Of a stretch of DNA of 64,000 nt, positions 1 through 7,978 are shown piece after piece. The notes under the pieces are model-generated. The model worked only from the letters and a program-made list of their open reading frames with translations. It made no database searches and was not told where the DNA came from. Every line of letters begins with the position of its first letter. The stretch's first letter is position 1. This stretch comes from Mycobacterium aquaticum (GTDB taxonomy: Bacteria > Actinomycetota > Actinomycetes > Mycobacteriales > Mycobacteriaceae): positions 248,001 to 312,000 of the forward strand of contig NZ_MVHF01000003.1 in the NCBI RefSeq assembly GCF_002086485.1, read 5' to 3'. Both the position numbers and the translations under genes were made by a program.

Positions 1-113
1 AAGTAGTAGCCGCCGATATCGGCGCGCTGGCCGTAGACCGCGGCGTACCCGCCGAGCTTCTTGCCGGTGATGGTGGTTTGCAGGTCCACGAACCGGCGTT
101 CGATGTCGGTCAC
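1..113 (-). CDS. HK97-family prohead protease, N-terminal part (runs off window)
   Basis: A GTG at 113 overlaps the stop of the 47-residue gene as GTGA. The first 37 residues contain ERRFVDL and GKKLGGYAAVYGQ followed by GGYY, the start expected for HK97-type prohead proteases, where a strand and a 'GYAAVF/Y' motif precede the catalytic region. It follows portal and terminase in the usual head-gene order. The protease cleaves capsid delta domains during head maturation. The catalytic His and Ser lie beyond the window edge, so activity cannot be judged. Confidence 0.75.
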   Translation of the reverse strand, partial: MTDIERRFVDLQTTITGKKLGGYAAVYGQRADIGGYY

Positions 114-253
114 TCGGCGAGCCGCTTACGCAAGTGCCTCCGCAAGACGGCGCCCAGGTCAACAGCCTCATCAAGAACCAGTTCCAGCGGGAGTCTGATC
201 GGCGCAACGGATGAGTCAGCAAGCCTGATTTCTAGGGTTTTCGTTTCCGTCAT
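110..253 (-). CDS. 47-residue phage protein between portal and prohead protease
   Basis: An ATG at 253 overlaps the portal stop (ATGA), and its own stop at 110-112 overlaps the protease GTG start (GTGA). The predicted 47-residue protein starts MTETKTLEIRL, then has an acidic helix (LVLDEAVDLG) and ends with a basic stretch (RRHLRKRLAE). Coupled overlaps on both sides argue that it is translated. I do not recognise a family. Small acidic proteins at this position are known in HK97-type head operons, but a role here is not shown by sequence. Confidence 0.6.
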   Translation of the reverse strand: MTETKTLEIRLADSSVAPIRLPLELVLDEAVDLGAVLRRHLRKRLAE

Positions 254-1443
254 GGCGTATTTCCTTGCGGTGGTTGAGGTGTGCGGAGTACGTCGCCGCC
301 CTCGATCGGCGGTAGGTTGCGGACCTTGCGAGCCTCGTTCGGAGTGATCAGACCGGCCTCAACCTGTGCGATCAGCAACTGAATCTCAGTCTCGGGATCG
401 GGTTCGACAAACGCCGAGTAGAAGAATTCGGCCTTTTGGTTGGGTCCCAGTAGCCACGACAAGCGCTCCTGAATGCGCGTCGTCCAGGGCTCAAGGTTGT
501 ACCGGGCAAGACCTAGGTTCTGCTCGGCTACGCCGGTTCCCCAACTGGTCTGCTTTTCGGTCTGAGCCAGAAGATGGGGCGGGACGCCGAACCACCGTGC
601 GATCTCTTCAATCTGGAACGCCCGAGCCTCCAGCCATTGGGCATCGGCGTTGGACAGCGACCAAGGGGTCATCTTGAACTTGCGGTTGATCACCGCAATC
701 GCGCCCGCATTGGCCTCACCCGCGGCAGTCTTCTCAAGCGAAGCCTTGATCTCGGCCGCCTCTTCGGCGGTGAGCGTGTCCTCTGGCGTGACGACTGCGC
801 TCATGAGCGCACCGTTCCCGAACAGGCGTGCCGCAGAGCGCTCCGCAGCTATCGACGTACCGAACATGCTGCGGGCCAACTGCAGTGGTGACCAACCGCG
901 GATACCGTCAAGGGGCATCCACGGAATGTGGGTGAGGTTCGCGTCGGTGTAGTCGCGAGTGGTGCCGTCGCGCATGCTGACCCGGTACCGCTTAGAACCG
1001 TCCTTGGCGATCTCCACACCGACCGCTGCCGGGTGGATCGGCTGGAGCCCGACCAACTGCCCGGCGCCGCCGCGCACGTGAATCAGGAACGCGTTGCCGT
1101 GAATCAGGAGGTGCGCGACAACGATTTCTTTCCACTCGTAGCACGTGAGGCCGACCACCTTGCCGGGGTCGTCCAACATGCTCGGTACGCGCTTGTTGGT
1201 GCCGTCCGCTTGCTCCGTAATGGTCTGCAGCGGTAGCGATGCAATCGAACCGGCGATAAGTGACACCGCAGCCTTGACGGCCGGGATGCCTAGGACGGTC
1301 TGCTCGGAGACGGTGACGCCGGCCAGCGATGGGGCACCGCCGAACAAGAACACCGCAGCCGGGTTGGAGATCGACCAATCGCGGGTCTGGGGTGGTTCGT
1401 ACGGGGGATTTGGCGCACGGAACATGCGCGTCAAAAAGCTCAA
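250..1443 (-). CDS. HK97-family phage portal protein
   Basis: This 397-residue protein would form the dodecameric DNA channel at the head vertex, docking terminase and later the connector. The length is typical of short HK97-type portals. The sequence has the family pattern: an N-terminal AVSLIAGSIASLPLQ helix, EWKEIVVAHLLIHGNAF, then FGVPPHLLAQTEKQTSWG and an EPWTTRIQERLSWLL helix that forms the wing and stem. The start is a TTG at 1443 preceded by AAGGAG at good spacing. It lies downstream of the large terminase, as is usual, and its stop overlaps the next small gene. A 122-bp spacer separates it from the terminase stop. Confidence 0.93.
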   Translation of the reverse strand: MSFLTRMFRAPNPPYEPPQTRDWSISNPAAVFLFGGAPSLAGVTVSEQTVLGIPAVKAAVSLIAGSIASLPLQTITEQADGTNKRVPSMLDDPGKVVGLTCYEWKEIVVAHLLIHGNAFLIHVRGGAGQLVGLQPIHPAAVGVEIAKDGSKRYRVSMRDGTTRDYTDANLTHIPWMPLDGIRGWSPLQLARSMFGTSIAAERSAARLFGNGALMSAVVTPEDTLTAEEAAEIKASLEKTAAGEANAGAIAVINRKFKMTPWSLSNADAQWLEARAFQIEEIARWFGVPPHLLAQTEKQTSWGTGVAEQNLGLARYNLEPWTTRIQERLSWLLGPNQKAEFFYSAFVEPDPETEIQLLIAQVEAGLITPNEARKVRNLPPIEGGDVLRTPQPPQGNTP

Positions 1444-1565
1444 ATGGAACTCCTTAAAGAGTTGTTCGCTGGCAAAGGCCGGAGAGAGTGGGATAAAACG
1501 ACTGCCGGGGTCGAGCAGGGCGTTCGCTTCCTGAACTTTTTGCCCTCTGACCTGCGGGTTATGCG

Positions 1566-2954
1566 CTAGAGGCAGACCAGCGGGGGCAATGGCGTGTCCA
1601 CGCAGACGCTGGCGCGGCTGTGCGCGAGGATGGCGGCAACGGCGAGGTCGATCTTGGCCGGGCTGTCCTTGTCCGCCTTGGTAACTACGTCGCCCCGGGG
1701 CGTCGCCTTGACCACGCAGTTGGATACGTGGCGGGCTAGGCGGGGGTCGCCGTCGTGGGTGAGCCGTCCGTCCATCACCGCGGAGTAGAACCCGGTGCAG
1801 GCCGGGGCCATGCGATCGCGGGAGAAGGTGGGGATCTCAAGCACCTTGTCGCCCCACTGCGCTGTCCACTCCGCTATCTCGCGGCTCCAATAGGGTGGAT
1901 CGCAGCACAGCTCTACTACGTCCCACTGGTTCATGGCTTCGGCCACGGTCTGCATGACGTCGTCTCGGGGGACGCGCCAGCCTTTGCGCCCTGGGTTCTC
2001 CCAGCACCCGACGACGAACACATGACCTTCATCGGTGACACCGACCAGGGCGGTGCTGTCACCCGAGTAGCTGCCGTCGAACCCGAGCCAGACCTTTGTG
2101 CCCTGTGGTGGTGGGCCTTGCGGTACGGCCAGCGCATCCCACTTGCCATAGGGCATCCACGCGCTTTCCGTTGCCGTCCAGCAGCCCAGGGCGAACCTGC
2201 GGAACTCGTGCTCTGGCATCGTTTGCAGGTCGTAGGCCAGCGCCTCAGCGAAGCTGGGCAGGAAGTCGTGTACAGGGTTGGCCAGCCGCCAGTTGTCGCG
2301 GTCGTCCAGTGGTAGCGCGGGGTCGCCCTCGTAGATCCGCCCAGGTAGTGTGCCGGCCTTGACCTGTTGATACAGCTCGTGTGCGCGGCAGGTGAGGTCA
2401 TAACCGGGGGTGGTGATGCCCAGTAGCAGGGCATCGGCGCGCGCGCGTCCGGCCTGCTGCATGCCGTCCCACACCTCGTTGGGTAGCAAGTGCACCTCAT
2501 CGGCCAGGACCAGGTGCGGGTTGATGCCTTGGGCGGCTTTGTAGTTGCCGGGTCGGACTTTGATGAATCCGCCGGTCTCCGGGCACTCGATGCGGTCTTT
2601 GAATATCCACAGAGAGTCACGCAGTACATCGCTGGCGTTGATGATGTCGTGCAATTCCTGCATGAGGACGCTGTTGAGGTTGCGCTCCGAGTCGGAGATG
2701 GCGTAGACGTGGCGTTGCGGCTTGAGGCAGATCTCGGCCAATCCTAAACACGCTGCCGCCCTGGTTTTCCCGTTCTTGCGGGCAACCTGGGCGTAGTACA
2801 CCCTGGGCCGTTTGGGTGCACTCAGTTCGCCGATCAGTTCGCGTTGCCATGGGTACAGGTCGCCGGTGGCGTTCTCAATCCATGTGACGGGATCTTGCGG
2901 TGGCGGCAAGGGTTTGAGGTTGCCGCGAACCTTGGGGCCTGCGGCGAGAGCCAC
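1566..2954 (-). CDS. Phage terminase large subunit
   Basis: This 462-residue packaging motor has an N-terminal ATPase and a C-terminal RNase H-like nuclease. The Walker A-like ARKNGKTRAAA is near residue 58 and Walker B LVLADEVH near residue 148. The nuclease part begins with WLGFDGSYSGDSTALVG, with Asp as first metal ligand, followed by ELCCDPPYW. The start is a GTG at 2954 directly after the upstream TAA, with GGAG inside the preceding gene as ribosome site. The upstream neighbours are an HNH nuclease and a gp10-like protein. A small terminase subunit is not apparent in the expected place. Confidence 0.93.
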   Translation of the reverse strand: MALAAGPKVRGNLKPLPPPQDPVTWIENATGDLYPWQRELIGELSAPKRPRVYYAQVARKNGKTRAAACLGLAEICLKPQRHVYAISDSERNLNSVLMQELHDIINASDVLRDSLWIFKDRIECPETGGFIKVRPGNYKAAQGINPHLVLADEVHLLPNEVWDGMQQAGRARADALLLGITTPGYDLTCRAHELYQQVKAGTLPGRIYEGDPALPLDDRDNWRLANPVHDFLPSFAEALAYDLQTMPEHEFRRFALGCWTATESAWMPYGKWDALAVPQGPPPQGTKVWLGFDGSYSGDSTALVGVTDEGHVFVVGCWENPGRKGWRVPRDDVMQTVAEAMNQWDVVELCCDPPYWSREIAEWTAQWGDKVLEIPTFSRDRMAPACTGFYSAVMDGRLTHDGDPRLARHVSNCVVKATPRGDVVTKADKDSPAKIDLAVAAILAHSRASVCVDTPLPPLVCL

Positions 2955-3308
2955 TTACAACTCCATGTTTTCGAAAGCTGCTGCGGCTCTGCGGAACATG
3001 GCCCACTCGGGACTGGCACCGTTGGTGTCGCTGGCGTCGCGGCCGTACTCGATTGCCCCAACACGTTCTGGGTCGGAGGTCGAATAGACCGTGCCCAGCT
3101 TTACTTTGCGCTTGGAGAGCTTCTTCAACTCGGTCTTGCGCAGAGCGACCTCAATGGACTTCTCGGTCTCCCCGGTGAGCACAGGGGTGAACTCGCGCAC
3201 CAGATCGGCCACTCGCTCCGGAATCTTTTCCAGGTCCCGTCGCGACTCTGGGTCTTCGTTGATCGCGTCGATGAATGCCTTTTCGATGTCACGTTTACTG
3301 CTGGTCAT
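2955..3308 (-). CDS. HK97-gp10-like head-tail/tail completion protein
   Basis: The 117-residue protein shows the pattern of the HK97 gp10 family: a helical N-terminus (RRDLEKIPERVADLVREF), the TPVLTGETEKSIEV turn, GTVYSTSDPERVGAIEYGR, and a C-terminal SPEWAMFRRAAAAF helix. Such proteins complete the head-tail joint. The ATG at 3308 overlaps the HNH stop (ATGA), so I prefer it to a longer frame that would run through the HNH gene. In most actinophages this gene lies after the capsid gene. Here it precedes terminase, which is unusual. Confidence 0.75.
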   Translation of the reverse strand: MTSSKRDIEKAFIDAINEDPESRRDLEKIPERVADLVREFTPVLTGETEKSIEVALRKTELKKLSKRKVKLGTVYSTSDPERVGAIEYGRDASDTNGASPEWAMFRRAAAAFENMEL

Positions 3309-3583
3309 AGTTGCCTGTCTTGCTTGCTTCCGTTGCACGCCAAGCACGCCGGAGCGATGTTGCTCGGGTCGTGGTTGCGTGGATTGCCGTCGAGGTGGTC
3401 GAGCGTGGTTGCCGGGGCGCCGTCGCAGAGGATGCGTAATTGGCACAGCCCGGTAGGGCGCGCCAGTGCCCGGTAGCGGGGGTGGTCGTAGGTCGCCCGT
3501 CTACGGCGTTTCTCACAACTGGGGCACCGACTACTGCCGCGCTTGGCCCGGTTTGGGCAACCAGGCTCCAGGCACGGCTTCAC
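3305..3583 (-). CDS. HNH endonuclease
   Basis: A 92-residue HNH protein. Paired cysteines (CLEPGC, CPSC, then CDG and CLAC) frame a zinc fold. The core motif is TTLDHLDGNPRNHDPSNIAP followed by CLACNGSK, with His, Asn and Asn in HNH positions. The start is a GTG at 3583 overlapping the upstream stop (GTGA). In HK97-like phages, HNH proteins next to terminase assist specific cos cleavage (established for several such phages). That role is likely here, and it places a possible cos site nearby. Confidence 0.88.
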   Translation of the reverse strand: MKPCLEPGCPNRAKRGSSRCPSCEKRRRRATYDHPRYRALARPTGLCQLRILCDGAPATTLDHLDGNPRNHDPSNIAPACLACNGSKQDRQL

Positions 3584-3948
3584 AGCCGGGTCTCCACGCG
3601 GTAGGTCCCGGTGAACCGAAAGATGGACCGGTCGTCGGTGAACGCTGTCTCTACTGGCTCCTCGGTGCACACGACGTTGTCGACGTAGTCGCCGTTAACG
3701 GCTGTCTGGCCACCGAATGGTGGGGCCAGGAGCTTTAGCCGCCGATCCACAGAACGTGCGTGAGACAGTGCTCCAGCCCTTGTGGCGGCGTACGTGTGGA
3801 CCGAGAACAGTCCTTTGTCGGTGAGTCCGTCATCGCCGCCGCCGATACGCCGAACCACGATGAACGGTAGTGGGGCGCCGTTCGGGCGTTCGCTACGAAC
3901 TTCGCCCACTGGCTTGAGCCACTCGATGAGTAGCGCGAGAGTATCCAA
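3580..3948 (-). CDS. Tail-terminator-like minor structural protein
   Basis: The predicted 122-residue protein (MDTLALLIEWLKPVGEV from a TTG start at 3948) resembles phage tail terminator/completion proteins of the lambda gpU / 'phage tail protein gp17-like' type: a short N-terminal helix, a strand-rich middle (PFIVVRRIGG), then SVHTYAATRAGALSHARSVDRRLKLL and a C-terminal strand region ending FTGTYRVETRL. The TTG has AGGAATGGA upstream. A longer frame from 4005 would start inside the strong hairpin at 3973-4010 and is less likely. It overlaps the HNH start (GTGA). The function call rests on fold pattern and position. Confidence 0.6.
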   Translation of the reverse strand: MDTLALLIEWLKPVGEVRSERPNGAPLPFIVVRRIGGGDDGLTDKGLFSVHTYAATRAGALSHARSVDRRLKLLAPPFGGQTAVNGDYVDNVVCTEEPVETAFTDDRSIFRFTGTYRVETRL

Positions 3949-3972
3949 TGAATTCCATTCCTGGGGAATAGA

Positions 3973-4010
3973 AAACGGTGGGCTCGCAAAGGGATGTGAG
4001 CCCACCGTTT
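3973..4010 (-). terminator. Strong terminator-like hairpin after tape-measure gene
   Basis: A perfect 13-bp stem (AAACGGTGGGCTC / GAGCCCACCGTTT) with a 12-nt loop lies 17 bp past the tape-measure stop. Read leftward it is followed by a T-rich run (TTTTCTATT), as in an intrinsic terminator. It would separate tape-measure transcription from the tail-terminator/HNH/terminase genes. Confidence 0.75.
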
Positions 4011-4026
4011 CTACCCGTTCCCCGAG

Positions 4027-7000
4027 TTAGCGCATGCCGCTGGCGTAGGTGGCGTAGGCCAGATCATTGGCGGTCTGCTGCACGCCTTGGCGATCCGGGG
4101 ACTGCACAAAGTTCTCGATGTGCACCCCACCCTGTCCCGGCTGCTGCTGGTTGCCCTGCTGCGGCTGTTGCGGGTTCGCCTGCTGCTGATCCTGTTGCTT
4201 GCGATCCTGCGACCCTGCGGCAGAGGGGATTTGAGGCGAAGCGCTCAACATCGAGGTCGCCAACCGCCCGATCCACGACTCCGAAAGATCAGTTCCCCCT
4301 TCACCATCCGGTGAGCCAACCGAGAGCGCTTGGAGCCCACCCTTGGCGAGTGCGCCCCCCACTTCTCCGGCGTAGGCAATGGATCTCTGTGCGACGGCCA
4401 TGGCTAGCGAGGCCGCGGCCCCAGCGCCGGGAAAGAGGCTCCCTGCGGCGCCTGCCGCCATTCCGAGTAGTCCGCCGCCACCGCCACCACCAGGCCGGGG
4501 CGTCCAGCCGGGGGCCGCTTGTGCCTGCGGCGTAGGTGCGTACTGCGGCGTGGCCGTGGGCATTCCAGAACTCAGAGCACCACCGGGGAAGCTGGTGGGG
4601 AGCGGGCCGGCCGGACCGTAGGCGTACTGACTACCCTGCGGCGCAACGGGATTCGCCGGTGCGGTCAGGTTATACCCGCTAGGCACGATGTTGTTGTTGC
4701 CGCCAGGCTTGTACCAAGCGTGGACGTGATCCTGGTGGTCTTGCGTCGGGTTGCCGGTGTGGCCCGCGGTGTAGTCACGAGGCGCCGAGCCCTGGCCGTA
4801 GCCGTACGCCTGGTTGTTGAAAATCGCGCCGTAGACGTTGGGGTCGGACAGTACCTCTTGAAGGACTTGCTGCCCCCGGGCGATGGACGGCACCATGATG
4901 TCCAGCGCGCCGTTCTGGTGCTCGCCGTACTTGTCCGCGGCATGGTCGCCGACCGTCAGGCCCTGGTTCTGCCAGAACGGCATCATCACCCTGTGGGCAA
5001 AGTCCCGTGCCGATTCGCCGGGCAGAGGCTGTCCAGCGGGGGCGTAGCTCCCAATGGGCGCATACCCGTATCCAGGGCCGCCGTAGCCCTGTTGTGGGCC
5101 ATAGCCTTGCTGCGGTTGATTGGCGGCGTTGATGGCCTGCGGGGTGTATTGCTCGCCGAATACTCCACGAGCCGCAGCAATGCCCAGCAAGCCAGATCCT
5201 TCGCCGCTATTAGCCTGCTTTATAGCGGACAATTGTCCTAGCAGGGGAGCTGCGGCGAGTGTGGCTACAGTCTGTATGATACCTTTTATCAACCCGGGAA
5301 TGCCGCCGTCGAACGAGATATTCCCGGTGATATCGTCTATCGCCTTTGTGGCGTCCTGCATCGAGCTCTGGAATTTCTTCGTCGACTGGGCTTTGGCTTC
5401 ATTGAGCCGTAGCTCCGATTCCTGAAGGCGTTGCTGCGCAGCGATAAGATCATTGCGCTCCTTCTGGATATCCGCCTCGGTGCTATTCGAGTCCTTTTGT
5501 GCAGCGTCCAGTTCGGCCTGTTGCTGCAGAATGTTCTGCCGCGCCTCTAGGACGCCCTGGGCCGCGCTGTAGAGGCTGCTGGTGATCGCGTAGCCCTGCA
5601 ATAATTGCGTGGGGTCACCTTGCTGCCAAGGGACCTCTACCGCATTCCGGCCACCACCACCCCGTGAGCTGCCGTCAGGCGGGGGCAACGGGACGGCGTA
5701 GCCGCCTTGGGGAATCGCGGGCACAAGCGGCCCGCCTGCCGTGTTCGGCATACCGGCACGGCGGCGATCCGCATACCCGCCGTGTGCGCCGTTCCCAGAC
5801 CCCACTGGGCTGCCTTGCGGGATGGGTGGCGGGCCGAAAGTACCACTGCCGCCGCTGTATCCGGGTGTATTGCCGCTGATGCTAGGGATCTGATCGATAT
5901 GCACGCCAGGGACCTTGTTGGCCCAGTCGATGGCCGTGCGTACTGGCGCGAGCATGCGGTCGATGGCGTCGCGGATGTTGTCGAGGATCGGCATGACCGC
6001 GCTGCCCACGGCCGACGCCACAGTGGTTATCCCACTGAACGCCGTAGAGAACACGTCGATACTGCGCTTCGACAGGTCGATAGCCCCGCCCAAGCCCTGC
6101 CACAGAAGAGTTGTCCCCTTAAGTGCGACTTCGGCGGTGGGCTTCAATTCCCAGAACACCTTGACGACGGCTTTACCGAGGTCCACGAGATCCGAGATTG
6201 TATTCAAGCCATCGGCGAGCCATTGCCTTAGCTGGCCAGATTCCCTGGCGTTAGCGATGAATTCTTGGAATGCTGTCGCTGCGTTTGAAATCTGCGTCGC
6301 GATCTGCGGAAGAAAACCAGAGCCAACATTGATGATATCGGTGAGCGCTTGTGCGATGGCCGGAGCTGCCGGGGCAATATTCTGGAACGCCTGACCAATA
6401 TTCTGCATTGTGACCTGCATTGTCTGCATGGTCTGCGGGTCCATCATCGCATTGGCGATACCGGAGAATGCTGAATTAAACCCAGTAGCAATAGTGGTGG
6501 TCATCTGCTGAATGACAGGCAGATACGCGTTAGCCAACTGGTTCAGTTGCGGGCCGACGTTGTTGAACAGCGCGTCTTGGGTCGCCGCCTTCAGCCGGTC
6601 AAGCGCGGGGAGCATCGCCTGGATGCCCAGGGCCGCTTGCTGTGCATTTGGCGAGAGGCTTTGCAGATCCTCGGCGAACTTCTTTGCATCGCGCATATCG
6701 GAAATAGCGTCGCTAAAACCGCTGAGGCCGATTTTGGCCGTGAGGACGCCCGCGCCGATAGCCGCGAAGGCGCCAGGGAGCAGCCAAAGTGCCTGGCTCG
6801 CGGAGATCGCCGCCCCGGTTAGGTTGTAGGCCGCGATGCCGATGGTGCCCAGCGCAACCGGTCCGGTAGCTCCCAGATGCGCGAACGCCGAACCCGTGTT
6901 CTGCACCGCGTCAGTGATGCCCAGCATTCCCTTAGCGATGGTGTCTGCCTCAGCACGGACGCGGCGGGACTGGAGGCGGTCGACGGCTTGGGCGATGGGG

Positions 7001-7248
7001 TCTTTTGCCGCCCGCTCGAAGGCCTTGCCGTAGACCCTGCCGTCCTCCGCACCCTTAGCGGCAAAGCGGCCAGAGCCCGGAGTGAGCTTGCCAGCATCCA
7101 CCTTGGCGGTTCTGGTGAAGGTGTTCGCCCAATCCTTGCCGGCCACGTCGGCGGCCCGGTGGATGTTGCGGTGCATATTATCAATCGAACTATTGAGGTT
7201 CTGGGGATCGAGCCTCGCGGCAATCGAAATTTCGACATTACTGGTCAA
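4027..7248 (-). CDS. Phage tail tape measure protein with C-terminal peptidase-like domain
   Basis: A 1073-residue protein that would set tail length and help DNA entry. The N-terminal quarter (MTSNVEISIAARLDPQ) is helical, with TRTAKVDAGKLTPGSGRFAAKGAEDGRVYGKAFERA typical of actinophage tape measures but split here by helices. Hydrophobic segments follow near residues 140-190. A coiled coil spans about 570-640 (AELDAAQKDS, RNDLIAAQQRLQESELRLNE). Around 738-846 a compact domain with GALDIMVPS and DHQDHVHAWYKPGG resembles the ARB-07466/peptidase-M15-like domains of mycobacterial proteins, a likely murein-acting motif. The tail is Gly/Pro/Gln-rich. The start is a TTG at 7248 with AAAGGAGG upstream. 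Hairpins bracket the gene on both sides. Confidence 0.9.
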   Translation of the reverse strand: MTSNVEISIAARLDPQNLNSSIDNMHRNIHRAADVAGKDWANTFTRTAKVDAGKLTPGSGRFAAKGAEDGRVYGKAFERAAKDPIAQAVDRLQSRRVRAEADTIAKGMLGITDAVQNTGSAFAHLGATGPVALGTIGIAAYNLTGAAISASQALWLLPGAFAAIGAGVLTAKIGLSGFSDAISDMRDAKKFAEDLQSLSPNAQQAALGIQAMLPALDRLKAATQDALFNNVGPQLNQLANAYLPVIQQMTTTIATGFNSAFSGIANAMMDPQTMQTMQVTMQNIGQAFQNIAPAAPAIAQALTDIINVGSGFLPQIATQISNAATAFQEFIANARESGQLRQWLADGLNTISDLVDLGKAVVKVFWELKPTAEVALKGTTLLWQGLGGAIDLSKRSIDVFSTAFSGITTVASAVGSAVMPILDNIRDAIDRMLAPVRTAIDWANKVPGVHIDQIPSISGNTPGYSGGSGTFGPPPIPQGSPVGSGNGAHGGYADRRRAGMPNTAGGPLVPAIPQGGYAVPLPPPDGSSRGGGGRNAVEVPWQQGDPTQLLQGYAITSSLYSAAQGVLEARQNILQQQAELDAAQKDSNSTEADIQKERNDLIAAQQRLQESELRLNEAKAQSTKKFQSSMQDATKAIDDITGNISFDGGIPGLIKGIIQTVATLAAAPLLGQLSAIKQANSGEGSGLLGIAAARGVFGEQYTPQAINAANQPQQGYGPQQGYGGPGYGYAPIGSYAPAGQPLPGESARDFAHRVMMPFWQNQGLTVGDHAADKYGEHQNGALDIMVPSIARGQQVLQEVLSDPNVYGAIFNNQAYGYGQGSAPRDYTAGHTGNPTQDHQDHVHAWYKPGGNNNIVPSGYNLTAPANPVAPQGSQYAYGPAGPLPTSFPGGALSSGMPTATPQYAPTPQAQAAPGWTPRPGGGGGGGLLGMAAGAAGSLFPGAGAAASLAMAVAQRSIAYAGEVGGALAKGGLQALSVGSPDGEGGTDLSESWIGRLATSMLSASPQIPSAAGSQDRKQQDQQQANPQQPQQGNQQQPGQGGVHIENFVQSPDRQGVQQTANDLAYATYASGMR

Positions 7249-7290
7249 ATGACACCTCCTTTCGGAGTGAAGAAAGCAAAGAGAAAGACT

Positions 7291-7335
7291 GAACCCCTGG
7301 GAGCGCGGAAGAGGGGCGCGCTCAACCAGGGGTTC
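7291..7335 (-). terminator. Composite hairpin just upstream of tape-measure gene
   Basis: Outer arms GAACCCCTGG / CCAGGGGTTC pair perfectly over 10 bp. An inner AGCGCG/CGCGCT pair extends the stem around a small AA/TT bulge. Read leftward a pyrimidine-rich stretch follows (AGTCTTTCTCTTTG) and then the tape-measure ribosome site. It may be an attenuator, a terminator for the upstream small genes, or an mRNA 5' structure. Confidence 0.55.
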
Positions 7336-7344
7336 AGCCTGTTT

Positions 7345-7433
7345 ACCGGGCCAGGAGTTTCCCGGTGAGCCCGCGTTGACCGAGTAACGCGGGAGAATGG
7401 GGGTGGTGGCCGCTCAGCCCCCTACGGGCCACC
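7345..7433. other. Cluster of three further hairpins in the 7249-7580 non-coding gap
   Basis: Three inverted repeats follow one another: ACCGGG/CCCGGT (7345-7366, loop 10), CCCGCGTT/AACGCGGG (7370-7393, loop 8) and GGTGGCC/GGCCACC (7405-7433, loop 15). With the hairpin at 7291-7335 they make four stems in about 145 bp. The 332-bp gap between the small gene at 7581 and the tape measure contains no convincing gene. A structured RNA, a packaging or replication site, or a set of terminators are all possible. Confidence 0.5.
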
Positions 7434-7580
7434 GACCGCTTACGGAGCCAACATTCGGGTGGCACCCCTCACCGGCAATTCCGCCGGGCGTTGGTTATTC
7501 TCGCAGCGGTTTTTCGTTCAGGGCAAGCAGGACGGAAGAAACTCATCAAAAAACGCCCCCGGGCTGCCGAACGAAAAGAT

Positions 7581-7757
7581 TCAGTTATCCGCCTCTATGG
7601 CGTCGATAAGCGCATCAGCGATTCCTGTTGCCGCCTTCTCGTCAATCAACAGGAAGATATCGGAGCCCGTAGACGCGACACGGCTCAGGCGGAGAAGGCC
7701 GCTGCGTGTGCGCTTCAGTCGGTAGGGCTCGCCGCTATTGGCGGGGATCTCGATCAA
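7581..7757 (-). CDS. 58-residue phage hypothetical protein
   Basis: A TTG at 7757 overlaps the stop of the 54-residue gene (TTGA) and has AGGA about 11 nt upstream. The predicted protein reads MIEIPANSGEPYRLKR, then LLRLSRVASTGSDIFLLIDE and an acidic C-terminal helix (ALIDAIEADN). It lies in the -1 frame relative to the upstream gene, and the frame stays open further upstream. A frameshifted fusion with the 54-residue product is therefore an alternative to coupled translation. No family recognised. Confidence 0.5.
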   Translation of the reverse strand: MIEIPANSGEPYRLKRTRSGLLRLSRVASTGSDIFLLIDEKAATGIADALIDAIEADN

Positions 7758-7918
7758 ATGCGTTCCATCCTGGCCTTGGCGGGCGATACGGCCGGTGCCG
7801 ACCGCACGATATTGACGAAGGCCAAGTGCGATTGGCCATCGATGTCAATCGATGCGTGCCAACCAGTAGGGTCGGCGGTCAGTTCGGCGGTCAGGCCGCC
7901 AATGGTGATTGTGTTCAT
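7754..7918 (-). CDS. 54-residue phage hypothetical protein
   Basis: An ATG at 7918 has GGGGA six bases upstream. The product begins MNTITIGGLTAELTADPTGW, continues HASIDIDGQSHLAFVNIV, and ends ARMERI. It looks like a small beta-rich protein. An AT-rich region with overlapping inverted repeats precedes it and may hold its promoter. The next small gene starts at its stop. No family recognised. The position two genes before the tape measure recalls tail-assembly chaperones, but size and spacing do not fit well. Confidence 0.5.
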   Translation of the reverse strand: MNTITIGGLTAELTADPTGWHASIDIDGQSHLAFVNIVRSAPAVSPAKARMERI

Positions 7919-7952
7919 AGTTCCCCGTTTTCAAAAAAATTTCCAACTCACT

Positions 7953-7978
7953 ATTAGAAATACTTCTAATCAGTATTT
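7953..7978. promoter_or_regulatory. Overlapping AT-rich inverted repeats, possible operator/promoter
   Basis: Two perfect inverted repeats share bases: ATTAGAA-atac-TTCTAAT (7953-7970) and AAATACT-n7-AGTATTT (7958-7978). They sit in the most AT-rich stretch of the element, about 35 bp upstream of the 54-residue gene. The 288-bp gap 7919-8206 otherwise shows only the hairpin near 8180. Confidence 0.4.

Noticed and set aside
4501-5900. Gly/Pro/Gln-rich repeats in the tape measure as a collagen-like or antigen gene
   Set aside because: They lie in one continuous frame with tape-measure helices, coiled coil and peptidase-like domain.
7754-7860. Programmed -1 frameshift joining the two small genes
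   Set aside because: Not claimed as a feature because no classic slippery heptamer is seen and the TTGA overlap with AGGA explains coupled translation; kept only as a possibility.
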